22,757 nucleotides of DNA, taken from Apostichopus californicus (lineage: Eukaryota > Echinodermata > Holothuroidea > Aspidochirotida > Stichopodidae). Shown here in pieces: positions 1 to 10,200 of this stretch. Below the pieces are notes generated by a model. That model saw only the letters and a list, made by a program, of their open reading frames with translations. It made no database searches and was not told the origin of the DNA. Position 1 is the first letter of the stretch, and every line of letters begins with the position of its first letter. The translations under genes were made by a program, and so were the position numbers. The stretch lies in the NCBI GenBank assembly GCA_020650975.1, contig JAIPMN010040647.1, forward strand, positions 1 through 22,757. Reading direction: 5' to 3'.

Positions 1-789
1 AGGTGGGAGAGAGTTAACAAACTCAACTTTCACTTGACTAACATTTTGGAAGATATCCTACACTACTTGTTCCTCTTGTACATTTCAACCTGATCTTCTC
101 CATTTTGTTCTTCTATGAAGCTGTGGGTCAAAATCTTTCAGAATGATCAATTCAATCTTTGACTTAGCGCAGATAATCCTTGTTGAGATAAGCCTATGAA
201 GAGTTTTCATGCAGCAGCAGCAGCACACATATTTATACTAGTGAGCTCTCCATCCTCCAATCCCCTGTAACATACCTTCATTGTTTGGTTTGAGCCTAAC
301 AGTAAATAAAACCTATTGATGAGAAACGCACTATGACACCGTACCAATCGTCCCGATTGATCTGGAGTGTCCTGATTTTGCAAAGGAAAATATCTTGTCC
401 CACAGTCAAACTAAATTCCGTTTTTGCAAGGAAAATATCTTGTGCCACAGTCAAACTAAATTGTCCCAATTTTCCAAAAGTTTTTTGTGACTTACAGGAA
501 ATATCACTGTTTTTAGGATATTAAGCAAACTAACAAGGTAAACTTGTTGTGCTCATCTTTATATGTGACCAATCAGAAGCACGATGTAATCGGTTTCAAT
601 TCATAAATAGAAACGATGGCCGCATAAATTAGCCCCCGGGCCACAACCTTGATGGAGAAAAAGACCTATGTAGCCCTCTTTAATTTTGTGAAATTTTGTT
701 TAAATTGAAGGGAGAAGTGCAGTGTCCAACTTATCTAGGAAAGAAATATGGTAACCGTAAATATGAGTTGTTTACATGTTTACAATAAT
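1..789. other. Upstream intron sequence, no coding support
   Basis: Exon A starts by completing a codon, so an upstream exon must exist, but none with a plausible frame and splice sites is visible here. The stretch holds a short CAG-type run near 211-224 and a direct duplication near 376-462. The bases AG|GTGGGA at the very start of the window could be a splice donor, but this cannot be tested. The only open frame (333-524, +) runs through the duplicated sequence and looks non-coding. Confidence 0.6.
376..462. repeat. Tandem duplication, about 45-bp period, two copies
   Basis: Copy 1 (about 376-416) and copy 2 (about 421-462) share AAAATATCTTGT, then CCACAGTCAAACTAAATT, with one C/G difference between these blocks and one indel. 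The high identity suggests a fairly recent local duplication. No coding role seen. Confidence 0.8.
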
Positions 790-1116
790 CAGTGGCGTAG
801 GAAGGTACTTTTGAGTGGGGGGGCTGAAGACTGATGGCCGGCCTGGGGGAGGGGTCTAAAGGGAAGGGAATTTTTTTGCATTTCCAGGTGGCCTCAGATG
901 CAATTTGGTGCAATATAGCACACTTCAACACCCACTCCATTTTGTAAATAATTTTGCATTTTCACCTGGCCTTAGATGCAATTTGGTGCTCCAAATGAGA
1001 TTTTTTTCTCATTTGGAAATGAAAAAGGGGTTTTCTGACTTGCGGAGCGGGGGGGGCGGAATGATACTTCCGCCCCACCATATTTTTCAGCCCCCCCCCC
1101 GGTTCCTACGCCCTCG
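790..1116. mobile_element. Non-autonomous hAT-like DNA transposon (MITE), 327 bp
   Basis: The left end reads CAGTGGCGTAGGAA. The right end, reverse-complemented, reads CGAGGGCGTAGGAA, so the inner ten bases of the terminal inverted repeat match exactly. The element is flanked by a perfect 8-bp direct repeat, ACAATAAT, at 782-789 and 1117-1124. An 8-bp target duplication with ends starting in CAG is the usual signature of the hAT superfamily. It has no transposase frame, so it would have been moved in trans. Inside are G and C runs and an internal duplication (about 874-912 and 953-990) sharing AGATGCAATTTGGTGC. Superfamily is inferred from ends and duplication length only. Confidence 0.8.
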
Positions 1117-1168
1117 ACAATAATGTTATAAACCTTTTTTTCCTCTCTCTCTCTCTCTTTATTTGTAG

Positions 1169-1281
1169 GGCTTGTTTGGAACTGATCAACGAATCTTGTC
1201 AAGAGATTGATGATGAGTTAGATTTAATCCTAAGTCTCTCCCTCCTGAATACATTTTCAACTCCAGTGTTACCCCTGAAAG
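1169..1281 (+). CDS. NBAS: NBAS exon A
   Basis: The acceptor is a long TC tract plus TTTGTAG; the donor is GTGAGT. The exon completes one codon, adds 37 residues starting ACLELINESC and ending FSTPVLPLK, then gives one base to the next. The Glu/Asp/Leu helix and a LL-TF-V-VLPL ending resemble the part of NBAS just before the Sec39 region. The upstream partner exon is not in the window. Confidence 0.85.
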
Positions 1282-4200
1282 GTGAGTGCTGCCAAAAAGG
1301 TCTCTTGTAGTCTTTGGATATTAAACACTGCCCTGAGTTTTGTTGTAATTGTCCCTAGCCAAAATCTATATTTGGAGTAAACTAGTCTAGAATGCTGCTA
1401 TTTTTTTTTATAGAAGTTTGTTGTTTATGTGCTGTCAGTATGGCATTACTGTCTATTGAACAGAAGTAGCCATATTTTATAGCTAAAAAGCTGAATCTCA
1501 TATTAGTATCCCGCTTGACTCTACTTTAATTTTTATAATTCCATATTCACAGAAGGAGTAGTTTTGATTTGAGATATTAGGTGAAAAATTTCAGTTAGAA
1601 AGTGCCGATTTTGTATATAACAATTGTGTAGTATATAATCTCACAACTAAGACGATGTACTTTTTTAATCAAAAATGTTGGTCTCTTTGCAGAAATTGAG
1701 CTAATGAAAAATTCAATTTAAAACAAACACACAAGTAGCTGTTTTGCCATCATAAACATCTCAATGTGAAGTATATTTTCAGTTTATTGCGTTAAGGTCA
1801 CGTACAGTTTCTTTAAAATTCTGGAGGAATTGTGTGATAAGAAGTAATAAGTTTCAGCACAAGCATCAAAACTCAGCTCAGATTTAATATTCTTTAAGAG
1901 TAAATGGTTTGTTGTTACACTGTATATAACCATATCAGGCTAAAAGATGTTTTGTCTAGGTTTGAGGATAATATCCAGCTAAGTTTACCCGTTCCAGAAA
2001 GATTACATACTTCCAAGAGTTGAAATTGAGTTTGATATGAGACCAGTAAGTTTAGTGAATCTGGTCGGTAAGAAATCTTTATTGCATGAAATGCAATATG
2101 CTATGCTTGTTTGAAATTGATTTTTGTCATAAGCTCAATCTCTGCGAAGAGACCAATAGTAGCTTTAAACAATGCTTCGTCATTCTTCTTAATGTATGTC
2201 ATTAGGAAAGTTGCTCAGCGGCTAATCGGTGCTCACTTACCTTCGTTAGAGTGCTTGTATCATGAGAGAGTCTGCAATAAATTGAAACAAATCATGCAAG
2301 ACCCAAACACACCCTTTGTTTGAGCACTACATTTACAACCGCTCCTGGACCGCATTTATGCCCACCACGTACACTTAGGGCCCGCTACAGATACTCATTT
2401 GTGCCTAATTCTATCCATATATTTAATTCACAAGTGAGAAGATAAGTTTCTTATTTGTAGGACTTGCTGTATATATGTTTGTATTACTGTATGTGTATCT
2501 CAGTCTATTGATACTTATACTATTGCTTTTCTTTTTTCGTTTACGACCTGTGTATTGCCCCGGCCTAATTTCCGAAATTTAATTCAAATTCAAATTAGTT
2601 GGAAGTTGAGATGAATTGATTAATAGATTGATTGATTGATTGATTGATTGAACTAGCTCTATTGTTCACGTGTTCCTTACCTTTTAGTCCGCCTGAGCCA
2701 GAACAGACTCGATTTAGTCAAGATGGCGTTACAGTCCAGTCCCACAGCTTACAAGAGCAGTGGAAAGGTGAGAAAAGTTATCATTTTGTTTTCATCCCCC
2801 CTTGAAATGGGCTCTTCTGGAGCTGTTCACAATCCAAGAATGCGTACTACTCCATAAGTTGTCCATTCATGAATATTCATTTTTATAGGACACTATTATG
2901 TTAATAGCTGCTCTCCCTTATAACATCCCTAGATTTTTCTGATAGATCTGGTGTAATTGATTTCAATTCAGGGCATTTGCTAAATACTAAACTGGTGGAT
3001 AAATTTCCCATCAGTCCTACTAGAGTCCCCACTGGTCATTACAAATTTTCAAAGTGTTCATATTTGGTCAAGCATAGAATGGACATTCTTAAAAATGTGT
3101 CTGCTTTCATATACTCAAAGGACATGTTCATAAGAATTATACCACTATGTACAAGGTGGGGTGGGGGAGGGGGGATGTGTAGGAGAGGGAATGTAAGCAT
3201 ATCCCCTTTTATAGGTTAGATGTATTTTTCTTTTTCCCCCTACCAGTGAAAATTCCCACCTCATTGGAACACACCTTCATATTTCTATACATTTGATCAA
3301 AGTTAGTATGTAGTGTTTCCTAGGACAAAAACAAATGCACTGATTGTATTTCTAATAGTTTAAAAACTGAACATTGTTTACATGCGCATGCAAATAATGA
3401 AGTTCATAATATCCGTATGCATAATAACATGCTATGTGCAATATGCCATCACTTAAATGCCAATATAGGTTCATTCTCATAACTTAAACTTGACTCATTA
3501 AGTTACAGTTTGTCTGATTGATTAGTCACATTTTCTAATTTTAAGATCCTTGACCTAGCAAGGCTGCTCCGAGTTTACCTGAAAGATGAGGCCAAGGAGA
3601 AAGGACAGGTCCATGTACTGATTGCAGAGACTGCCCTTAAGGTAAAAACATTTGTTTTTAAAGTTTATATTAATAATAATGTTAATAATATAATAATAAT
3701 TATATTTGCTTTTTATGTAGCGCTTTATACCAGCGATAGGTCTCAAAGTGCTTTACAGATGTTATATTACCCCTGGTCAATGATAACCTGTCCCAGAGAC
3801 AATCCCTCCAGACGGCAGCAGTTACATACTGCGCCCAATGACAAGTTACCTCACAGGTACCCATTTAACCCCTGGGTGGAGAGAGGCAAGTGAGATAAAG
3901 CATCTTGCCCAAGGACACAACGTAATGAACTAGGAAGGAATCGAACCAGCAATCCTTGGATCACGAGTCCGACGCCTTAGCCAATTGGCCACCACGCTCT
4001 CGCAATTAGTACACAATTAGTGCACTAAGAAACATCCATATCCATCTAGTGGGAGAGATAACTGGCACCCATTTTCTGTTCACCCTCCCTCCCCACACCC
4101 CTTCCACTCCCACTAATTGCCTCCCCATCTCGTGTCAACAACATGAGCTGAAAATAATACAAAGACATTTTCTTTAATATATGCTTTATATATGAGGTAA

Positions 4201-7200
4201 GCTAGGACCAAATATTTTGTGTTGTTGGTTCAGATCTTCCCAGAACTAGTCAATTTATGTAAGCTACTGATTATCAAGTTTATTATAAAATGCTTTCTGG
4301 TATTAAAAATGAGTGTTTGATTAAGATTATAGTTTTGTAATATTACAAATCCAGTTGGAAATTAGGAAAAAATTAAACTAAGTATTTGCATTTCTTTAAA
4401 GAAACTGTTTGATTCAAACTTTGTATTTTGTTTTGTCAAAAGTTTATAGCCAGTGACTTTAGAATTTGTGTACTTCCGTCACATTACTAAGGTGACTTAA
4501 TGAATCACCTTTCTCCAGTTATGATGGAGACATGACCTATGGATTTGTTGCTGGTGGTATTTTTTAATTTAATTTTAATTTTAGGTTTACAATCTTTTTC
4601 AGGGCCAAGGCCCTCTCACACGACTTTACAACTTAACCCTGGTCATTGGTAACTTGTCACACCTACACACCAAAGTGTGCACAATTCAATCAATCTCTCC
4701 TGGGGCACCACACCACAGTGCACCACAAACACGTGTCCCCCGGGGGACTTCCCATAGGGTGCAGCCACAAACCAGCGCACTCAACTATATTTACAAGTTA
4801 CCTCACAAGTCCCCATTTATACACCTGTGTGAAGAGAGGCAATGGAGATAAAGTGCCTTGCCCAAGGACACAACGCAATGATCTGGCCAGGACTTGAACC
4901 TGTAATCCTTAGATCCCAAGTCCACTGCCTTAACCACTTGACCACAACGCCCTCTCACGTACTTAATCATTTCGTTGCAGGCTGGTGACCATCAGGTTGC
5001 CTACCAGCAATGCCTGGCAATCATTAAGGACAAGTACAGTGAAGGTTGGACGGTATGCAAGAAGCTAGCAGAGGCAAAGGGATTCCAGAACAAAGAGGCC
5101 AGGTGTGTGCGATGTTATTCTATATTGATACATACTCTTCAGACTAGGTGGTTAATTAGTAGTTTATTAGTGATGATTTCAGTCTAATGATTCATAGGAG
5201 AGGTGGGAAAAATGCAGTCGGCAAAGCAAATTTTGTTACGGCCCACAAGAATGTTTTTCAAAACCGTGTTAAATGCTACCCCTTGAACATCGCAAATACT
5301 GAGCAATGATTTATGGAACCATCAATCAAGTGAAACAATGAATTTCACTGATTGGACCAGAACAAGAAGTGAAATATGCACACATGGGGGGGGGGGGGGG
5401 GGGTTGTATGTAGGGCATACATGACAGGACATGTCAACATAATGGATGGACTTATTTTCCATATTTTGTAATATTTCCATTTTTGCCACTGGAAGTAGGA
5501 ACAACCTCAAGGGTTGGAGCTAGTGGATGTGGAACAAAAGTTTCACTGTGGCCTGCAAGATCATTTTTGTGCACACTCCTGACTTGCGACAATTTGACCA
5601 TGGGATATTTCATTTTCAGGCAAGAGAGGACAATATTCATTCTTCTCACTTGGACAAGTTTATAGTCTTTGAGATGTCATAGTTATTTAATGATTGTGGT
5701 TTGATATTCCTGCTGTTTTCCTTCTGTTGTGTTATTTCTTCTTGTAATTGTTTTACTCGTTTTCATTTGCAGGCAAGAGTTGATCGCTTACGCTCTCTGC
5801 CACTGTGATCCGTCTGCCTTCGAGGAGATGTTGGCTCTGAGAACGAGTAACGAACTGCAGGTACGTGTATCGAGGAACGGGCGGTAGAATGTCTTTAATA
5901 GTGTAAGACCGGCTTTGGCTTCACAGCAAAAATATACCAAAACCCTTGTTCCTGGAATATATTTTTCAGTGTTTAGGCTCAAATAATTTCCCCCAAACTT
6001 ACCCAAATTCACTGACAGAGAGAAAGATAATATGTCAGTTCACCTGAATGTTACAGTTATTTATGCTACTGAGACTGTTTTCAGGAACAAAGCTTGAGTG
6101 CAAATAAATAAATAAATTGATGCGATCTGCTGATGATTCGTTTAGATGCTGGGTGAAATTTTGGGAATCAGCGATGATTTAGAAGAAGAAAAAGAAGAAG
6201 AAGATATGGAGCAAGAAGATCTGGAAGAAAAAGAAACAGAGCACACAATTGAAGATACCTTCCAAGATGTAAGTACCTCTCTACTCTCCCACCCCTCTCC
6301 CTCCCCTGCCCCTGTCACACCCCCTTTCCCTATGTCTAACCATTTTCATCTCCCCCTTTCTTTCCCCTCCATTTCTTCAGAGAAATAAAAGTTGTGATGT
6401 TCTTTAGGAACTTATCTGATTCCATGTCTCCTGCAACTAATACTCGTATCTATTTAGTTTAAGTTTAAAAGTCCAGTGGGGTTATCACCTAGGCTACAAT
6501 TGGATACCCTGATAATTTTTTTCTCTAATTTCGTTTCATCTTTCTGCGAAGGCACAGGAGGACGTGTCCGAGAAGAGCATGCTCCAGACGGCACTGGGTA
6601 AGACGACTGCCACCACCCGCCACGTCCTAGCCTCAACGGGTGCCACCACTCGCCAGGTTCTCGCCTCTACCGGTGCCACCACTCGTAACGTACTGGCCAG
6701 CACCGGCGCCACGACGAAGGCCCTGCTCGGCACCGTGAGCGATGCCACATTTTGGAAGGAGTCTTTGAAGTGGGTTCGACCGCTGTCGCAGTTGAAACAG
6801 GAGGAGGAGGCGATAAAGAGCGTGGAAGCCAGTTTTGATGTACAATGGTACCATCCATTCTATCAGAGTATCCTTGGGAACTCGGCTCAAAGTTCAAAGG
6901 TCAGTGTTTATATAAGCTTTAAATGTTAGGAGTTCACAGAGAATGGATGCTTCCCCCTCGCCATGATTCTGCCTCGTTGTCTTTTATTTATTTTTGTTGT
7001 TTTTTTGCCTTAAGTTTGTCCTGTTATATTCATTACTGTCATAAGAACGATTTTTTTCCCGCACTCTTCAAAGTTGTAGTGCATGACATTCTCTGAAAGA
7101 TTTTCATTATGACTTTGATAAACAATCTTACTGAATGAATTCTTTGAAGAGATTTAAAAAATGTATTCTTTGCTTTCCGTGACCCACGTTTTCATTCCTA

Positions 7201-10200
7201 TTGTTCTTTTTGTATTTTTGCAGGATTATCCAGATTATTCTCAAATCCACTGGTCAGTCAGTAAGAGTTCGCCAGCTTACCTGAACGAGGCTCTTTTACG
7301 GTTCAGTTTGCTGGCTAGAGGACAGCAACAGGAAGGAGAGATGGATGAGGACTCTGACCAGCATATTACTGGAGGTAACTAGGGGTATGGAGTGATGGAT
7401 GTGGGTAATTGATATTATGTAACTTGTGACCAGTATACCACTCAAGGTAACTAGGAGTTAGTATGAATGGTATATTACTGGAGGTAACTAGGGGTATGGG
7501 GGAATGACATATTACTGGAAGTAACTAGGGGTATGTGGGTATGGATGTGGGTAATTGATATTATATACCTTGTAATCAGCATACTACTCAAGGTAACTAG
7601 GCGTATGGAGGAATGTACTGGAGGTAAACTAGGGGTATGGAAAAATGGATGTGGGTAATTGATATTATATAACTTGTGACCAGTATACCACTCAAAGTAA
7701 CTAGGAGTTAGTATGAATGGTATATTACTGGAGGTAACTAGGGGTATGGAGGAATGGATGTGGGTAATTGATATTATATAACTTGTGACCAGTATACCAC
7801 TCAAGGTAACTAGGAGTTAGTATGAATGGCATATTACTGGAGGTAACTAGGGGTATGGAGGAATGGATGTGGGTAATTGATATTATATACCTTGTAATCA
7901 GCATACCACTCAAGGTAACTAGGAGTTAGTATAAATGGTATTACTGAAGGTAACTAGGGGTATGGAGGAATGGATGTGGGTAATTATATTACTTGTGACC
8001 AGTACACTACTCAAGGTAACTAGGAGTTAGTATGAATGGTATATTACTGGAGGTAACTAGGGGTATGGAGGAATGGATGTGGGTAATTGATATGATATAA
8101 CTTGTTACCAGTATACCACTCAAGGTAAATAGGAGTTAGTATGAATGGTATATTACTGGAGGTAACTAGGGGTATGGAAGAATGGATGTGGGTAATTGAT
8201 ATTATATTACTTGTGGCCAGTATACCACTCAAGGTAACTAGGAGTTAGTATGAATGGTATATTACTGGAGGTAACTAGGGGTATGGAAGAATGGATGTGG
8301 GTAATTGATATTATATAACTTGTGACCAGTATACCACTCAAGGTAAATAGGAGTTAGTATGAATGGTATATTACTGGAGGTAACTAGGGGTATGGAAGAA
8401 TGGATGTGGGTAATTGATATTATATTACTTGTGGCCAGTATACCACTCAAGGTAACTAGGAGTTAGTATGAATGGTATATTACTGGAGGTAACTAGGGGT
8501 ATGGAGGAATGGATGTGGGTAATTGATATTATATTACTTGTGACCAGTACACTACTCAAGGTAACTAGGAGTTAGTATGAATGGTATATTACTGGAAGTA
8601 ACTAGGGGTATGGAGGAATGGATGTGGGTAATTGATATTATATTACTTGTGACCAGTATACCACTCAAGGTAAATAGGAGTTAGTATGAATGGTATATTA
8701 CTGGAGGTAACTAGGGGTATGGAAGAATGGATGTGGGTAATTGATATTATATAACTATAGTAATCAGCATACCATTCAAAGTAAATAGGAGCTTTTATGA
8801 TCGGCCTTAAGAGTGTATATCTTGTAACCACACACTACTGGAAGTAACTAGGAGTATGGATGAAGGGTCATTGGTGTAACAATGTATACCGTATGACCAT
8901 TATACCACTCAAGGTAACTAGGAGTATGGATGACAGGTTGTTGGTGTAAAAATGTTTACCTTGAAACTAGTTTACCACTCAAGGTAACTATATAGAGTAT
9001 GGGTGACCTGCCTTTGCCTTAATTATGTATATCTTGTAATCAGCAGACCAGATATAGAGAGGATAAATGGTTAGTGGTATTTGACTGTATTGCATTCTAA
9101 CCAGCCTAGAAAATTGGATTTGTATCATTTTAAACATGATTGATCTGTTCTAGTACTTTCATGTGGCTGTTTGTCACATTATCACATATTCACTTCTTTG
9201 TAATGGGAAAAAGGATAAGTTCAAACAATCCTCGAGAACATATTTTTATTTTATTTTCTATTTTTGCAGTTCTTCTGCAGTTGGCTTCACAACGGTTGAC
9301 CTCTGAACTGTCTCTAACCATCTGTTACCTGCTAGCTCTGATGAAGGTTCGTAATATTCACCCATGTTACTCTCGTGCAATAGTTAGTTCATGATCAGAA
9401 AGATGCAGGGACCTGGTATTAAATTAGCCTTTGCTTCATATTTATAGCAATTGCATATATGTAGTCTGGTTCCTTGTGTGCGTATTACAGTAGGCTCAGT
9501 TCCTTCTGCTGTGAATGTATTTGTAGCCCTGTGATAAGCGATGACAGACGTTTCAAGGTTTCACACATTTCTTGTGACATTAATGCAACAAAATAACAAA
9601 TGTTCACCTAAATGAACATGTAACTGACTATTTCTATGAATATGTATAGGAAATTATATCCATCCATTGAAATGGTAATGAGTTGGAAATTGTAGAGCAG
9701 TGAAAACTATTTCTTCTTCTGCTCATTTTCTTTGGCATCCTAGCCCTTGGCAGCCGAGGAATTCTTTGAGAAGATGCCTCGAAGTGCGGTTACACTTGAG
9801 ATGGCCGCCTATGTCTATGCTCTCCAAATCTGTGCCTGGGTGGACAGAGACAATGAGACAGCATTAGCTACCATTTATCAGACTCCTCGTGCAGCCCTCA
9901 TTGTTAGAGTGAAAGATCATGTGACTGCTGAGACACCATCTGATTGGTCAGAAGATTTACAAGCTTTGGCAGAGAAATTTCAGACACATGTCACTCTCTT
10001 GGACGATTTTGTTCAAGCGCAGACTCTCCAGAACCTCGGAAGAGGTAAATGTTAATATTTTTACTGGTCTGTGTTAGACATTTGATAGTTTAGCTGATTC
10101 TTAAAATTGCACTCCCAAACTAAGATAAAATAAGACCAAATGGAGAGATGTCCTACCCAGTTGAATTGATTAAAGAGGCCTGTTGTATTTCTGAGAATGA

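Noticed and set aside
333..524. Open frame considered as the missing upstream NBAS exon
   Set aside because: It runs across a recent 45-bp duplication, has no NBAS-like pattern, and lacks convincing splice sites of the required phase.
2111..2323. Open frame considered as an extra NBAS exon
   Set aside because: No fitting acceptor or donor; exon A joins exon B directly in frame, and the frame shows LINE-like sequence.
3937..3991. Minus-strand tRNA-like sequence with A and B boxes, considered as a tRNA gene
   Set aside because: It continues into a CORE-SINE body and L2-like tail, no proper cloverleaf was evident, and a second copy exists; it is a SINE head.
4646..4897. Open frame of 83 residues with His/Pro/Thr-rich sequence
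   Set aside because: It lies wholly inside an antisense SINE.
6536..6897. Long open frames on the minus strand opposite exon G (for example the VVAPVEARTW repeats)
   Set aside because: They are antisense shadows of the GC-rich 33-bp coding repeat; the + strand frame has splice sites and NBAS homology.
7475..8831. Six minus-strand open frames of 62-109 residues with repeated YIISITHIHSSIPLVTSSN
   Set aside because: They translate the 109-bp minisatellite; their similarity to one another reflects repeat identity, not a gene family.
7355..9005. Possible CRISPR-like array because of regular spacing
   Set aside because: The whole 109-bp unit repeats, with no unique spacers, in a eukaryotic intron.
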